From JAPLSN01 sp964482955 (GTDB taxonomy: Bacteria; Spirochaetota; Spirochaetia; Treponematales; UBA12059): a DNA stretch of 64,000 nt. Position 1 is the stretch's first letter. Every line of letters starts with the position of its first letter. The stretch is taken from positions 1 to 64,000 of the forward strand of contig CAYZZW010000012.1 of NCBI GenBank assembly GCA_964482955.1. Reading direction: 5' to 3'. The translations under genes were made by a program, and so were the position numbers. The notes under the pieces were generated by a model. That model was not told the DNA's origin. It worked only from the letters and a program-made list of their open reading frames with translations, and searched no databases. Of this stretch, positions 8,231 through 17,599 are shown in pieces.

Positions 8231-10123
8231 ATGATCCACGCGAACGGGCACCGGACGGACGAACCGCGAAGGGCCGCTTCCGGACGGAACACGATCGCGA
8301 TCCTCGTTGACGCGGCGGCGGACCTCCTGGACGCGAACTACTCGGACGAAGTACTCCGCCGGATCGCGGTACGGGCGCGCGCCCTCCTCACGGAGGACAC
8401 GGCCGCCGTCTTCCTCGTCGAACCCGACGGCCGGCGTCTCCGCGCGGTCGGGGTCGAAGGCCCGCTCGCGGACGCGCTCAAGGGCGAGATCGTCGAGGTC
8501 GGCCGCGGAATCATCGGCGGCATCGCCGAGACGGGGTCGGGCGAAATCATCAACGACACGTCGCGCGATCCGCGCGGCATCCAGATCGAGGGGACGCCGG
8601 CCACGGAAGCGAACGAGAAGCTCATGGTCGCGCCGATACGCTCGCGCGGCGCCACGATCGGCATCATTGCCATCTGGAGGGGCGTCGGGGAGCCGGCCTT
8701 CGGCGCCGCCGACATGGCGACCCTCGAGGGGTTTTCGGGGCTGGCCGCCATCGCCATCGGGCACGCCAAGGCGTACGATGAAACGCAGCTCCGGGTGGCC
8801 CGGTTCGCGACCCTGACGCGGATCGGGCAGGCGCTCGTCTCGACGCGGGATCCGGCGAAACTGCTCGAGACGGTCTACGCGCAGATGAGCCTGATTTTCG
8901 ACACGACGAATTTCTACATCGCCACCTACGTCCAGGGAGAGGGCGAATGGTCGTGGGAGCTGCATTACGAAGGCGGCGTCCGCCAGCCGGTCGAACGTCA
9001 CGCGCTCGGCGCCGGACTCACGGGCCACATCATCACGACGCGGACACCGGTGTTCCTCCGCAACATGGGCGAAATCCGCGCCTTCCTGGAAGGGCAGGAC
9101 GTCCACGGATTGGGCGATCTGCCGCAGTGCTGGATGGGCATACCGCTGATAGCCAGCGACGAAGTGACCGGCGTGATGGCGATACAGAATTACTCGCTTC
9201 CGAACCTCTACGGCGACGCCGACCTCGAGTTCTTCTCGCTCATCGGCGCGGAAGTCGCCGTGGCGCTCCAGAACGCCCGCCTGTTCAAGGCCGCGGAAGA
9301 GGCCAACGACAGGCTCGCCCGCACGATCGAGGATCTTCGGGAGGCCCAGGAGCAGCTGATCCTCCAGGAGCGGCGCGCGACGCTCGGCGACATCGTGGCG
9401 GGAGTCGCGCACGAGATCAACACGCCCATCGGGAACAGCCTCACCGTCGCCTCGTTCCTGGAGCAGCGGGAGCGCGAATTCGAGGATGCGCTGTCCGGCG
9501 GGCGGCGGCCTGACGCCGACGGACTCGGCGGTTTCCTCCGCTGCTGCAAGGAAGTCGCCTCGATCCTGCTCACCAATCTGAGGCGGGCTGCCGAACTCGT
9601 CAGCAGCTTCAAGGAAGTCGCCGTCGACCGGGACGCGGACCGCGAATGCGTCTTCGACGTCAGGAACTATATCGGCGACGTGCTCGTCAGCCTGGGACCG
9701 AGCTTCAGGAAGGCGGGCGTCTCCGTGGAGTCGGAATGTCCGGCCGGTTTCGTCGCGCGCGGATTCCCGGGGGATTTCTCCCAGATACTGACGAACCTCG
9801 CGATGAATTCCCTCATTCACGGATTCCCTCCCGGCCGGAAGGGGCGCGTCGCCATCAAGGTGTCGGAGACGGAGGGCGGTCTCTCGCTCGAGTATTCCGA
9901 CGACGGGACGGGCATGCCCGAAGACGTCGTGAAGAGGATTTTCGATCCGTTCTTCACGACGAAGCACGACAAGGGCTGCGTGGGGCTCGGCATGAACGTC
10001 GTCTACAACCTGGTGACGCAGAAGCTCAAGGGCACCATCGCGGTGAAAAGCGAGGTCGGGCGCGGCATGACGTGCACGATCAGGATCCCGGTGCGGCGCG
10101 CCGACAGGGCGATAGGCGAGTGA
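8231..10123 (+). CDS. GAF-GAF sensor histidine kinase
   Basis: 630 residues, no membrane segment, so a cytosolic sensor kinase. Two GAF-type domains (about 20-175 and 190-345) precede a coiled-coil linker rich in Glu and Gln, then the phospho-acceptor helix VAHEINTPIGN with His394 and the ATPase domain with N-box NLAMNSLIHGF, G1 DDGTGMP, F-box FDPFFTTK and G2 GLGMNVV. The kinase class resembles the HisKA proteins with a conserved HEINTP motif. No response regulator gene is adjacent, so the partner is elsewhere. The start at 8231 begins the GAF-containing reading; sequence further upstream in the same frame is antisense to the PH-like gene and is not protein-like. Confidence 0.88.
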   Translation: MIHANGHRTDEPRRAASGRNTIAILVDAAADLLDANYSDEVLRRIAVRARALLTEDTAAVFLVEPDGRRLRAVGVEGPLADALKGEIVEVGRGIIGGIAETGSGEIINDTSRDPRGIQIEGTPATEANEKLMVAPIRSRGATIGIIAIWRGVGEPAFGAADMATLEGFSGLAAIAIGHAKAYDETQLRVARFATLTRIGQALVSTRDPAKLLETVYAQMSLIFDTTNFYIATYVQGEGEWSWELHYEGGVRQPVERHALGAGLTGHIITTRTPVFLRNMGEIRAFLEGQDVHGLGDLPQCWMGIPLIASDEVTGVMAIQNYSLPNLYGDADLEFFSLIGAEVAVALQNARLFKAAEEANDRLARTIEDLREAQEQLILQERRATLGDIVAGVAHEINTPIGNSLTVASFLEQREREFEDALSGGRRPDADGLGGFLRCCKEVASILLTNLRRAAELVSSFKEVAVDRDADRECVFDVRNYIGDVLVSLGPSFRKAGVSVESECPAGFVARGFPGDFSQILTNLAMNSLIHGFPPGRKGRVAIKVSETEGGLSLEYSDDGTGMPEDVVKRIFDPFFTTKHDKGCVGLGMNVVYNLVTQKLKGTIAVKSEVGRGMTCTIRIPVRRADRAIGE

Positions 10124-10154
10124 TTCCGCCCCGTCCGGGCGGACCGACGAACGC

Positions 10155-10832
10155 CTAGAAGCTCTCGAGGAATTCCCGGCGGTCGAGTTCCTCGAAGGAT
10201 TCGAGCGCGGCGCTTTTCGCGGCGAGGGCTTTGAAGGTCTCGAGGGCGATGTACTTCACGGTGAGCGGACGCTCGATGGACAGGCGCACGGTACCGTCGG
10301 TCCACACCGTCTCGGACGGCGAGAGGCTCGAGGGCTTGCCGTACTTCGTCGAGAGCGACGTGAAGACGGAGTAATGGTCGACGCGCGACGGGTTCAGCTG
10401 GAAGATCATGACGAAGAGCTTGCCCTCGTGGAACTGGAAAAAGGCGCGCCGGACGAAGGACAGGCCCGACACTTCGATGATGGATTCGTTGGGGCGACGG
10501 AGGAGCGACACGTCCGCTTCGCCGCGGTATTCGAAGAGGGGCTCGGCCTTGAGGGCGGCCTCGACGGCCGCCATGTCCATGCCGAGCTCGATGCCGCGAA
10601 AGGACGCGGGGAGGGCCGGCTTGTCGGTCGTCGGGGCGGCCGCCGCCGTCGAAGCCGGCGCGGTTCCGGCCGAAGTGGACGCGGGGGCCGCGGGCGCCGG
10701 CGAGGGAGCCGACGGCGCGGGCGCCGGCACCGCCGGCGTAGGCGCCGGCGCCGCCGGAGGCGGCGAGGTTTGCGCGAACGGCCGCGTCAGCGCGAGGCAG
10801 GCCAGGATGAGCGTCAGGTAGCGGTGGCGCAC
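10155..10832 (-). CDS. secreted protein with Pro/Ala-rich linker, function unknown
   Basis: About 225 residues. A signal peptide (LTLILACLALTRPFAQ) is followed by roughly 55 residues of Pro, Ala, Ser and Thr and then a compact domain beginning FRGIELGMDMAAVEAALK, which resembles the short periplasmic domains that compare a calculated k-mer-like value (GMxxxxV). Start choice: an ATG at 10847 overlaps the previous stop, but AGGAGG sits at codons 2-3 of that reading, exactly placed for the GTG at 10832, which I prefer. Third gene of the channel cluster. Function not recognised. Confidence 0.75.
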   Translation of the reverse strand: MRHRYLTLILACLALTRPFAQTSPPPAAPAPTPAVPAPAPSAPSPAPAAPASTSAGTAPASTAAAAPTTDKPALPASFRGIELGMDMAAVEAALKAEPLFEYRGEADVSLLRRPNESIIEVSGLSFVRRAFFQFHEGKLFVMIFQLNPSRVDHYSVFTSLSTKYGKPSSLSPSETVWTDGTVRLSIERPLTVKYIALETFKALAAKSAALESFEELDRREFLESF

Positions 10833-10843
10833 GGCGTTCCTCC

Positions 10844-11359
10844 TCATTTGGACAGGGCGATGCTGAGCGCCGTCGACAGCTTGAGGACGTCGGCGTTGCC
10901 CTTGCGGACGCGCGAGCTGAGCACGGCGGCGATGCTCCGGAGCACCTTCACGCCGAGCCCGGGGCGCTCGTCGCAGAGGCGCGAAAAGTCCGCGCGGCCG
11001 ATCTCGTAGAGCACGCACTGGCTCGCGGCGGTGATGGTGGCGCTCCGCGGCTCGGCGCCGAAGACGGCCATCTCGCCGAAGACGGAGACGTGCTCGGCCT
11101 TGAGCTTGTTCATCGACTTTTCCGCCTGGCCGAAGCCCTTGCGACCGATCTTGAGCGTGAGGTTCTTGGTCACGTCGACCTCGCCCTCGACGAAGAGGTA
11201 CATGGTCTCGCCGCTCTCTCCCTCGTGCATGATCGTCTCGCCGGACGCGTAGGTCACGCGCGTGGCGATGTCGGCCACCGCGCCGAGCTCGTCGTCGGAG
11301 AGGTCCGAGAGGATGGCGATTTTCCGGAAACGCTCGATGAGCGAAGGATGGTGAGTCAT
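10844..11359 (-). CDS. stand-alone cyclic-nucleotide-binding domain protein
   Basis: 171 residues forming one CRP-type cNMP-binding domain: YASGETIMHEGESGETMYLFVEGEVDV carries the glycine-rich strands, and FGEMAVFGAEPRSATITA is the phosphate-binding cassette with the Glu and Arg pair expected for cAMP or cGMP binding. There is no DNA-binding domain after it, only a helical tail. The gene lies 11 bp after the potassium-channel gene and both are read together, so it probably acts as a separate sensor subunit or modulator of the channel; that is inference. A purine-rich ribosome site (GAGGGGG) precedes the start. Its stop overlaps the ATG at 10847 in the next gene. Confidence 0.85.
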   Translation of the reverse strand: MTHHPSLIERFRKIAILSDLSDDELGAVADIATRVTYASGETIMHEGESGETMYLFVEGEVDVTKNLTLKIGRKGFGQAEKSMNKLKAEHVSVFGEMAVFGAEPRSATITAASQCVLYEIGRADFSRLCDERPGLGVKVLRSIAAVLSSRVRKGNADVLKLSTALSIALSK

Positions 11360-11370
11360 CGCGTTCCCCC

Positions 11371-12591
11371 TCACCCGACCACGAAGGCCGCGTCGGAGTC
11401 CCTGATGACGTAATCGGCGCCGGGGTTGATCTTGACGTCGCTCCGGCCCTTCATCTCGCCGGCCAGGTCGAACTCGGCTTCCTGGAACTTGCGTTTGATG
11501 AAGGAATCGATGGCGCTCGCGTCGTCCGAGAGGAGATCGTCGAGGGACATCTGGGCTTCCTTGGACGCGATGCCGACGAGGATGCCCTTGCCGTTGCGGA
11601 GGTACCAGTCGGACGCCTCGGCGAAGGGTTTCCCGACGAGCTGCTGCGGGATGGCCGAGCGCCTGAGCCGCGTGGGCTCCGTTGGCGAGAGGATGGAGCG
11701 GGCCGCCTGCGGGATGCCCGCGGCCACCGTGGCCGACGACAGGAGGAAGCCGGAAAACTCGCCGTTCACGATGATGTCGTCGATGCCGGCGCGCTTCAGG
11801 TGCTGCTCGTTCTCCGGCTTGAGGATCTCCGCGCTCACCTCCGTCTCGGCGTTGATCGCCTTGATCGCGAAGCAGGCCATCACGGTGCGCTCGTCCGCGT
11901 TCGACAGGCTGTTCTCGCCGGACGCGTCCGGCAGGAAGACGCAGGCTTTCGCCGACTGCGCCGAGGCGCGCTTGAGCGCGGCTTCCTGGGTGTGGTCGCC
12001 GCGGACGAACTTGAGGTCGAGCGACGGGAAGCGGACGCGGAGCGCGTCGAACTGCTCGGGTTCCATCATGTTGACGAGCACGATGGAGGCGGAGCGCGCG
12101 TCCGGCGACGATTCGAGCGACGCGAGGACGTCGGCGCCGCGCTCGTTCCATCCCCCGACGATGATGTGGTTCTTGTCCTTGACGGTCTGCAAGCCCTTAC
12201 CCTCCCGTATCCTGCGCTCGACGAAGATGGACGCGACGGTACCCGAGACGAGCGAGGTGAGGACGACGCCCGCGAGGATGAGCGCGATGCCGAGTATCCG
12301 GCCCGCGTCCGACTGCGGGTACTTGTCGCCGTAGCCGACTGTGGCGATGGTGACGAACGCCCACCAGACGCCGTCGAAAAACCGCGTGAACATCCCGTCG
12401 CCCATTTCCCGCTCGATCAGGAAGACCGCGGCCCCGAGCGCGAAGGTCACCGCGAAGAAGACGACGACGAGCCTGGGCAGGCTCGAGCGGTTGATGTCCG
12501 CGACGAGCAGCGACAGGTCCCGCCAAAAGCCCCCGCGCCGCTCCCGTTTCGCGTCGCGCCCCCGCTGATCGTCCTGGTTCGTGTTCGGCAT
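11371..12591 (-). CDS. two-helix K+ channel with cytosolic RCK (TrkA-N) domain
   Basis: 406 residues. A basic N-terminus is followed by membrane helix 1 (about 41-60), a pore helix with the selectivity filter TVGYGD at 84-89, and membrane helix 2 (about 97-122). The rest is an RCK/TrkA-N regulatory module starting NHIIVGGWNERG (Rossmann strand) and a C-terminal region ending NPGADYVIRDSDAAFVVG, typical of TrkA-C. This is the MthK/Kch architecture, and it would form a K+-selective tetramer gated by a ligand bound to the RCK domain. First gene of a three-gene minus-strand cluster with the cyclic-nucleotide-binding protein. Confidence 0.9.
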   Translation of the reverse strand: MPNTNQDDQRGRDAKRERRGGFWRDLSLLVADINRSSLPRLVVVFFAVTFALGAAVFLIEREMGDGMFTRFFDGVWWAFVTIATVGYGDKYPQSDAGRILGIALILAGVVLTSLVSGTVASIFVERRIREGKGLQTVKDKNHIIVGGWNERGADVLASLESSPDARSASIVLVNMMEPEQFDALRVRFPSLDLKFVRGDHTQEAALKRASAQSAKACVFLPDASGENSLSNADERTVMACFAIKAINAETEVSAEILKPENEQHLKRAGIDDIIVNGEFSGFLLSSATVAAGIPQAARSILSPTEPTRLRRSAIPQQLVGKPFAEASDWYLRNGKGILVGIASKEAQMSLDDLLSDDASAIDSFIKRKFQEAEFDLAGEMKGRSDVKINPGADYVIRDSDAAFVVG

Positions 12592-12693
12592 GCGTACCGT
12601 CCGTGGCGGACCCGCTTCCGGCGCGGACTCCGTCGGATTGAGTATCGGCTTTTCCGGCGGCGGTGTTGACCCGAAAGCGCCGCGAAGGCGACA

Positions 12694-13575
12694 ATGGCGG
12701 ACATGTTCGACACCCTGCCCGCGGCGCCCCTGATCGTCCTCGAGCGCGGAGGCGTCCTCGTCGCGTACAAGCCGACGGGGATGCACACCGCGCGCGGCGC
12801 GGACCCGGAGCCCTGCCTGCTCGACTTCGTGTTCGCCGAGCGGCCCGGCGTCGCCGCGGTCGCGGGGCGCGGGACGGGCGAGGGCGGGCTCCTCCACCGC
12901 CTGGACCGCGACACGTCCGGCCTCGTCGCCTTCGCCGCGGACGACGACGCGTACGCCCGCCTTTCGGACGCCGCCGCGGCCGGACTGTTCGAAAAGCGCT
13001 ACGAGTTCGCCGCGTTCCCGTCCGACTCGGGGCTCGCGGGATCCGCGCCGCTCAGCCGGGCGCCCGAGGGCGTGAACCCAGCCGCGTGGTCCGACGCCGT
13101 CGCCGCCCTCGACGCCGCGCGCCTCGAGTCGCTGTTCGCCTCGGGGCTTCCGGAAAGCGGCCGCCCGGTGCGCTCGGTCTTCCGCGGCTACGGCCCGCGC
13201 GGCGCCCGCGTGGCGTGCTCGGATCCGGACGCCGTCCCGGCCAAGGGCGGCTGGGGCGCGGAACGGTACGAAACGTCGATCCTGCGCCTTACGGCGTGCC
13301 TCACGGCGTGCCTTACGGCGTGCCTCACGTCGAGCCTTGCGGCGGGCCATGAGGCGGACGAGGGGGGCCTCCGCGGCGAGGCCCTGCTCACGCGGGGCTT
13401 CCGGCACCAGGTGCGCGCCCACTGCGCGTGGCTCGGGCTGCCGCTCGACGGCGACCGCGCGTACGGCGGCCGCGCGGCCGGGCGTCTCATGCTGCACGCC
13501 GTTTCCCTCCGCTTTCCCGATCCGCGCGGCGGCGCGCCGGTGGAGATATCGTTCCCGGCCGGCCGGACTTCCTGA
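12694..13575 (+). CDS. RluA-family pseudouridine synthase
   Basis: 293 residues. The catalytic motif HRLDRDTSG (about residues 68-76) holds the Asp that attacks uridine; VLVAYKPTGMHT near the N-terminus and RGFRHQVRAHCAWLGLPLDGDRAYGG near the C-terminus are the other family blocks. There is no S4 domain. The RNA target (23S rRNA or tRNA) cannot be told. Between the two halves is an insertion of about 80 residues, including a Leu/Thr/Ala/Cys repeat at about residues 199-218, coded by 12-bp tandem units. Divergent from the K+ channel gene. Confidence 0.88.
   Translation: MADMFDTLPAAPLIVLERGGVLVAYKPTGMHTARGADPEPCLLDFVFAERPGVAAVAGRGTGEGGLLHRLDRDTSGLVAFAADDDAYARLSDAAAAGLFEKRYEFAAFPSDSGLAGSAPLSRAPEGVNPAAWSDAVAALDAARLESLFASGLPESGRPVRSVFRGYGPRGARVACSDPDAVPAKGGWGAERYETSILRLTACLTACLTACLTSSLAAGHEADEGGLRGEALLTRGFRHQVRAHCAWLGLPLDGDRAYGGRAAGRLMLHAVSLRFPDPRGGAPVEISFPAGRTS
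13288..13347 (+). repeat. 12-bp in-frame tandem repeat, five units, in the RluA-family gene
   Basis: Units of the form CTYACGGCGTGC run from 13288, 13300, 13312, 13324 and 13336; the first three differ only by a T/C at the third base, the last two have diverged. They encode LTAC, LTAC, LTAC, LTSS, LAAG. The alternation of CTT and CTC starts suggests a 24-bp duplication. Confidence 0.9.
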
Positions 13576-13657
13576 CGGTGGCGCTTTCGCCCGGCGGGCA
13601 ATATACTGAAGGAAACCGCGGTCGCGGCGCCGGGGCGCCGCGCGCGATGGAGCGGAC

Positions 13658-15373
13658 ATGGGCGATTCCAGCGTCTTCGACAATCTCGTCTCGGACTTGA
13701 ATCCCGAGGAGCGTCGCGAAATGCTCGCGCGGATCGGCGAGCACGCCCGCGTCTCGGAAGAGGCCCTCTACGAGAGCGAATACGACGCGGGGCCGTCTCA
13801 CGGCGACTACGAGAGCCTTTACCGCGACCTGCCCCTGCTCCGGAAATTCATCGTCTTCCTCAAGACCCTGTTCTCGGGCCGGAGCCGCGAGGAAGTCCTC
13901 CGCGACGACGCGGTGGCCGCCGTCGCGCACTCGCTCACCCAGGCGGCGCCCGGCATCGTCGACCACCGGCGCCGCCGGATACTCGGCGCGTTCCACCGCG
14001 AGCTTTCGGCCCTGCGCGACGCTTCGCGTTACTTCCGCGCGCTCATCGACCGGACGGCGGACAAGGGCAAGGAGGAGTTCGTCGCGTTCCTCGCCTCGGT
14101 GGAGCTGCCCGAGGTGAACGAGGCGATCCTGAACGGGATCGATCCCTTCGAGGTGGAACGCCGCGAGCCGAACCTCCCCGACGACGGGGTGCTGGACGCG
14201 GTGCGGAGCTTCCTCGACGGCGCCATCGCCGGCATCGACGACCGGCTGCGCTTCACGATGGCGCACGACTTCCGCTGGATCCAGGCGATGCGGACCCTGT
14301 CTTCCTTCCTGTTCGACCACTTCCTCGCGGCGTTCTCGGAAACCGGCGATCGCCGTTGGGAATGCCCGTATCCGCAGGCGGCCGACCTGCTCTCGGAACT
14401 CGTCGACCGGCTAGCCGCGCTCTCGGAGCCGCCGTCGCTCAAGCTGCTGGAAGCCCTGGCCCTCTACGCGGGTTCGGACGAGGGCGAACCGTCCGCCCAG
14501 AACGCCGAGGCCGGGGCGAAGAGCCGCCTGGCCGAGATCGAGCCGCGCCTGGGCGTCATCCGCGACTTCAACCGCAAGATCCCGCTCGTGAAGCTGACCC
14601 GCGTCGTCAAGGACGATCCGGACTGGAGCCCGAAGCCGGCGTCGGCCGCGGACGATTGGGTGATCCTCTACCGGGAATTCTGGAAGGGGCGCGTCGAGGG
14701 ATCCTTCCGGAAATTCAAGGCGATCCGCGCGCGTTGCGCGCTCGACAACGAGATCGACGCGTTCGTCGGCGCCGCCGGCCGCGCGCAGTACCAGGCGCTC
14801 GGCTCCCGGGCGGAGAGCGTCCCGCCGATCACGCGGGCGGCCACGCTCCAGTTCCTCGCGGCCTTCTACTCGGGCGTCTTCGTCGCCCACTGCAACCGGC
14901 CGCTCAAGGTGGTGCTCGTCGACGGCGAATTCTACAAGCGGGATAACCGCGTCGAGTTCGCGGACGCGTATTCGGAACTGCTCAAGATCGAGGACGAGGT
15001 CCGGCGCCTCGACGGCCGCCTCTCGCCCGTAGGCGACCTGTCAGAAGCCTACGTCGCGGCGAAGAACGAGATGATCGCCGTGCCCATCAAGAAGCGCAAG
15101 ATCGAGACCGCGGTCATGTCCGCGGAGATCGAGGCCGAGCGCATCGAAAAGGAGATCGTGGACGCCCTCCGGACCATGGTCGCCATCCTGCGCGGCGTGC
15201 TCTCCGGAGACGCGGGCGGGCATTACGATTCGCTCTCGAACCTCGGGTCGCTCGACGGGAAGAACAACAAGGAATTCCTGAAAACCCTCGAGAAGGCCAA
15301 GTCGCTCATGGAAAAGGCGCTCACGCTCCACGCGGCGCTCGCGCAGACCGCGGACGCGGACGCGGACGAATGA
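13658..15373 (+). CDS. large cytosolic protein, spirochaete-type hypothetical (DUF5312-like)
   Basis: 571 residues, no signal peptide or membrane segment, mostly helical, with heptad-like stretches near the C-terminus (about 480-520, 545-565). Short hydrophobic patch at about 62-72 (FIVFLKTLFSG). From memory it resembles a spirochaete-restricted family of unknown function (DUF5312); I cannot confirm that here. The gene opens a run of seven plus-strand genes and its stop overlaps the next start (ATGA at 15370). Start at 13658 follows a weak purine-rich site (GGAGC at 13648-13652). Confidence 0.8.
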   Translation: MGDSSVFDNLVSDLNPEERREMLARIGEHARVSEEALYESEYDAGPSHGDYESLYRDLPLLRKFIVFLKTLFSGRSREEVLRDDAVAAVAHSLTQAAPGIVDHRRRRILGAFHRELSALRDASRYFRALIDRTADKGKEEFVAFLASVELPEVNEAILNGIDPFEVERREPNLPDDGVLDAVRSFLDGAIAGIDDRLRFTMAHDFRWIQAMRTLSSFLFDHFLAAFSETGDRRWECPYPQAADLLSELVDRLAALSEPPSLKLLEALALYAGSDEGEPSAQNAEAGAKSRLAEIEPRLGVIRDFNRKIPLVKLTRVVKDDPDWSPKPASAADDWVILYREFWKGRVEGSFRKFKAIRARCALDNEIDAFVGAAGRAQYQALGSRAESVPPITRAATLQFLAAFYSGVFVAHCNRPLKVVLVDGEFYKRDNRVEFADAYSELLKIEDEVRRLDGRLSPVGDLSEAYVAAKNEMIAVPIKKRKIETAVMSAEIEAERIEKEIVDALRTMVAILRGVLSGDAGGHYDSLSNLGSLDGKNNKEFLKTLEKAKSLMEKALTLHAALAQTADADADE

Positions 15374-16152
15374 ACGCCGGGGAAAACCGGGCCGGCGGGA
15401 CGGCCAGCGGCGCGCGCGTCGCTTTCGATCCCGCGCCGGGCGCGGACCGCGTCGCCTTCGGGTTTCCGGGACGCGGCGCGGACGCTCCGCGCGCCCTCCT
15501 GAGCCTCCGCGCCGCCGGACCCATGACCTTCCGCTGGGGCGCGCCGAATCCGAACCGCGAAGCCTTTTTCGCGTCGGCCGGCGTCGACCCGCGGCGCGCG
15601 CTCGCCGTCGAGCTGGTCCACTCGCGGCGTTTCGCCTGGGCCGATTCGCCCGAGGACCTGCCCGCGGGGACCGCGTGCGACGGCGTCCTCACCCGGAACC
15701 GCGCGCTCGCGCCCTCGGTCACCGTCGCGGACTGCATGCCGATCTGGCTGCACGACGCCCGCTCGGGCGCCTTCGGCGTGCTCCACTCCGGGTGGAAGGG
15801 GACGGGCATCCTGGCCGTCGCGGCGGAGGAGCTCAGGCGCCGCTACGGCACCGCGCCCGCGGACCTCTCGGTCATCCTGGGTCCCTGCATCGGGCCGTGC
15901 TGCTACCGCGTGGACGACGGGCGCGCGGCGGCCTTCCGCGCGGAGTTCGGGCCGGCCTCGGTCCGCGACTCGGGCGACGGTCCGCGCCTCGACCTGCCCG
16001 CCGCGAACGCGGCGCTCGCGGCTGGACTCGGCATCGGGCACTGGGCCATCGTGGACGCGTGCACGTCCTGCGATCCGAGACTCGGCTCCTTCCGTCGCGA
16101 AGGGGCGGAACGATTCACGCGCATGGTCGCGACGGTGGGGTACTTCCCGTGA
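15370..16152 (+). CDS. pgeF: PgeF/YfiH-type multicopper-fold purine nucleoside phosphorylase
   Basis: 260 residues. The family (formerly called laccase-domain or polyphenol oxidase) binds zinc with His-His-Cys and acts on purine nucleosides and, in some bacteria, edits peptidoglycan precursors. Landmarks are ADCMPIWL, VLHSGWKGT and LGPCIGPCCYRVD, including the His and Cys metal ligands, and a first His in VELVHSRRFAWA. Length is normal. Overlaps both neighbours by 4 bases. Confidence 0.9.
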   Translation: MNAGENRAGGTASGARVAFDPAPGADRVAFGFPGRGADAPRALLSLRAAGPMTFRWGAPNPNREAFFASAGVDPRRALAVELVHSRRFAWADSPEDLPAGTACDGVLTRNRALAPSVTVADCMPIWLHDARSGAFGVLHSGWKGTGILAVAAEELRRRYGTAPADLSVILGPCIGPCCYRVDDGRAAAFRAEFGPASVRDSGDGPRLDLPAANAALAAGLGIGHWAIVDACTSCDPRLGSFRREGAERFTRMVATVGYFP

Positions 16153-17561
16153 AACGATTCATTCCGACGATGATGTTTTTCGCGGCGCTGTCCGCGGCGT
16201 CCGCGCAGGAAGCCTTGCTCCGCTTCACGGCCACGGGCCGCTACAAGCTCGTCGAGCGGACCGACCTGTCGAAATACGAAAACGGCAAGTACCTCGGGCA
16301 CCTCTACCGCGAGACGCGGGCGCTCATCGAGGGCGAGCCCGTCCCCGGCGGCGTGCGCTTCGCCGGCGGCTTTCTCGTCTTCGAGGAAACCCTGCGCGAC
16401 ATGGCGCTCGCGTCGAAACGGGTGGACGCCGAGGTGGCGGCCGACTTCGTCATCGGCACGAACGGGCGCCTCGCGCTCAACGTCGACAACGGCTTTCCGA
16501 GCCTGCGCGGCTTTCCGTCCTTCCCCGCGCAGCCCGTGGTACAGGGGACGAAGTGGCAGGCGGAGGGGACGCGCGCGGTCGATCCGCTCAACACGGGCGC
16601 GATCACGAGGCTGCCCCTCGTCGCGGAGTACGAGTACCGGGGGCTCCAGGACTACAAGGGCGCGAAGGTGCACGCCGTGCGCGCCAAGTACGCCACGCGC
16701 TACCGGTCCGGACAGGACCGGAAGGGCGATCCGCAGTTGAAGGAGGCGACGGGCACGCACGAAGTCGACATCCTCATCGACGCCGCCACGGGACTCCCGG
16801 TGCTTTCGCGCGACCGCCTCGACGAAACCTTCGTCTACGTTTCGGGGAAGAGCGTGCGCTTCAAGGGATTCTCGCTCGCCTTCTTCGAGACGGTGGCCCC
16901 GCTCGACGGCGACGGCATCATCCACGACTTCCGGCGCGCGTTCGGCGGACCCGAGGACGGCCCGCCCGCCGGGCCCGCGGTCGCGTCGGGAAAGGACTCC
17001 GCCGGGACGACGCCCGCGCCGGAGACGGCCAAGCCGGGCGACCCGAACGCGGCCGGCGCCAAGCCGGGAACCGGGCCGGCCGCCGGAACGCCGTCCGGCG
17101 CGGACTCGGGCGCTGCCGACGACGACGTCCGCGGCGCCGGCCCGGACGATTACCGCGGCGACGACGGACTCGAGCTGGACATGGGCTCGGGCATCACCGC
17201 GCGGAAGACCGACGAGGGCGTCACGCTGACGATCAACGACGTGCGCTTCGTGCCGGACGGCGACGCCGTGCTTCCGGAGGAGGCGTGGCGGCTCGACGCG
17301 CTCGCGGAACTCCTCAAGAAAATCCCCGACCGCACCTTCCTCGTCGCGGGCCACACCGCGGACGTGGGGCAGCCGAAACACGAGATGGACCTGTCGATAC
17401 GCCGCGCGAAACGGATCGTCGACGAGCTCGCCAAGCGCGGCGTACCCGAACAGCGCTTCGTGTACCGGGGCTACGGAGCCGCGAAACCCGTCGCCCCGAA
17501 CGACACCGAGGCGAACAAGGCGAAGAACCGCCGCGTCGAGATCACCATCCTCGAAGACTGA
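16149..17561 (+). CDS. secreted OmpA-like peptidoglycan-binding protein
   Basis: 470 residues from a GTG start that overlaps the pgeF stop (GTGA). A signal peptide (FIPTMMFFAALSAASA) leads to a beta-rich domain of about 240 residues, then a Pro/Ala/Gly linker (about 275-330), then an OmpA C-terminal domain: a strand ending LTINDVRFVPDGDAVL, and FLVAGHTADVG with later RRAKRIVDELAKRG and NRRVEITI. OmpA domains hold the outer membrane to peptidoglycan. The N-terminal domain is not a recognised barrel. Likely periplasmic and anchored by its C-terminus. Confidence 0.88.
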   Translation: MKRFIPTMMFFAALSAASAQEALLRFTATGRYKLVERTDLSKYENGKYLGHLYRETRALIEGEPVPGGVRFAGGFLVFEETLRDMALASKRVDAEVAADFVIGTNGRLALNVDNGFPSLRGFPSFPAQPVVQGTKWQAEGTRAVDPLNTGAITRLPLVAEYEYRGLQDYKGAKVHAVRAKYATRYRSGQDRKGDPQLKEATGTHEVDILIDAATGLPVLSRDRLDETFVYVSGKSVRFKGFSLAFFETVAPLDGDGIIHDFRRAFGGPEDGPPAGPAVASGKDSAGTTPAPETAKPGDPNAAGAKPGTGPAAGTPSGADSGAADDDVRGAGPDDYRGDDGLELDMGSGITARKTDEGVTLTINDVRFVPDGDAVLPEEAWRLDALAELLKKIPDRTFLVAGHTADVGQPKHEMDLSIRRAKRIVDELAKRGVPEQRFVYRGYGAAKPVAPNDTEANKAKNRRVEITILED

Positions 17562-17599
17562 CCGTTGCGTCGGGGGGGCGGGGGGAGTATGATTTCGGC

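Noticed and set aside
7913..9967. long minus-strand frame upstream of the PH-like gene
   Set aside because: Antisense to the histidine kinase, low-complexity Arg/Asp-rich, typical mirror frame of GC-rich coding DNA.
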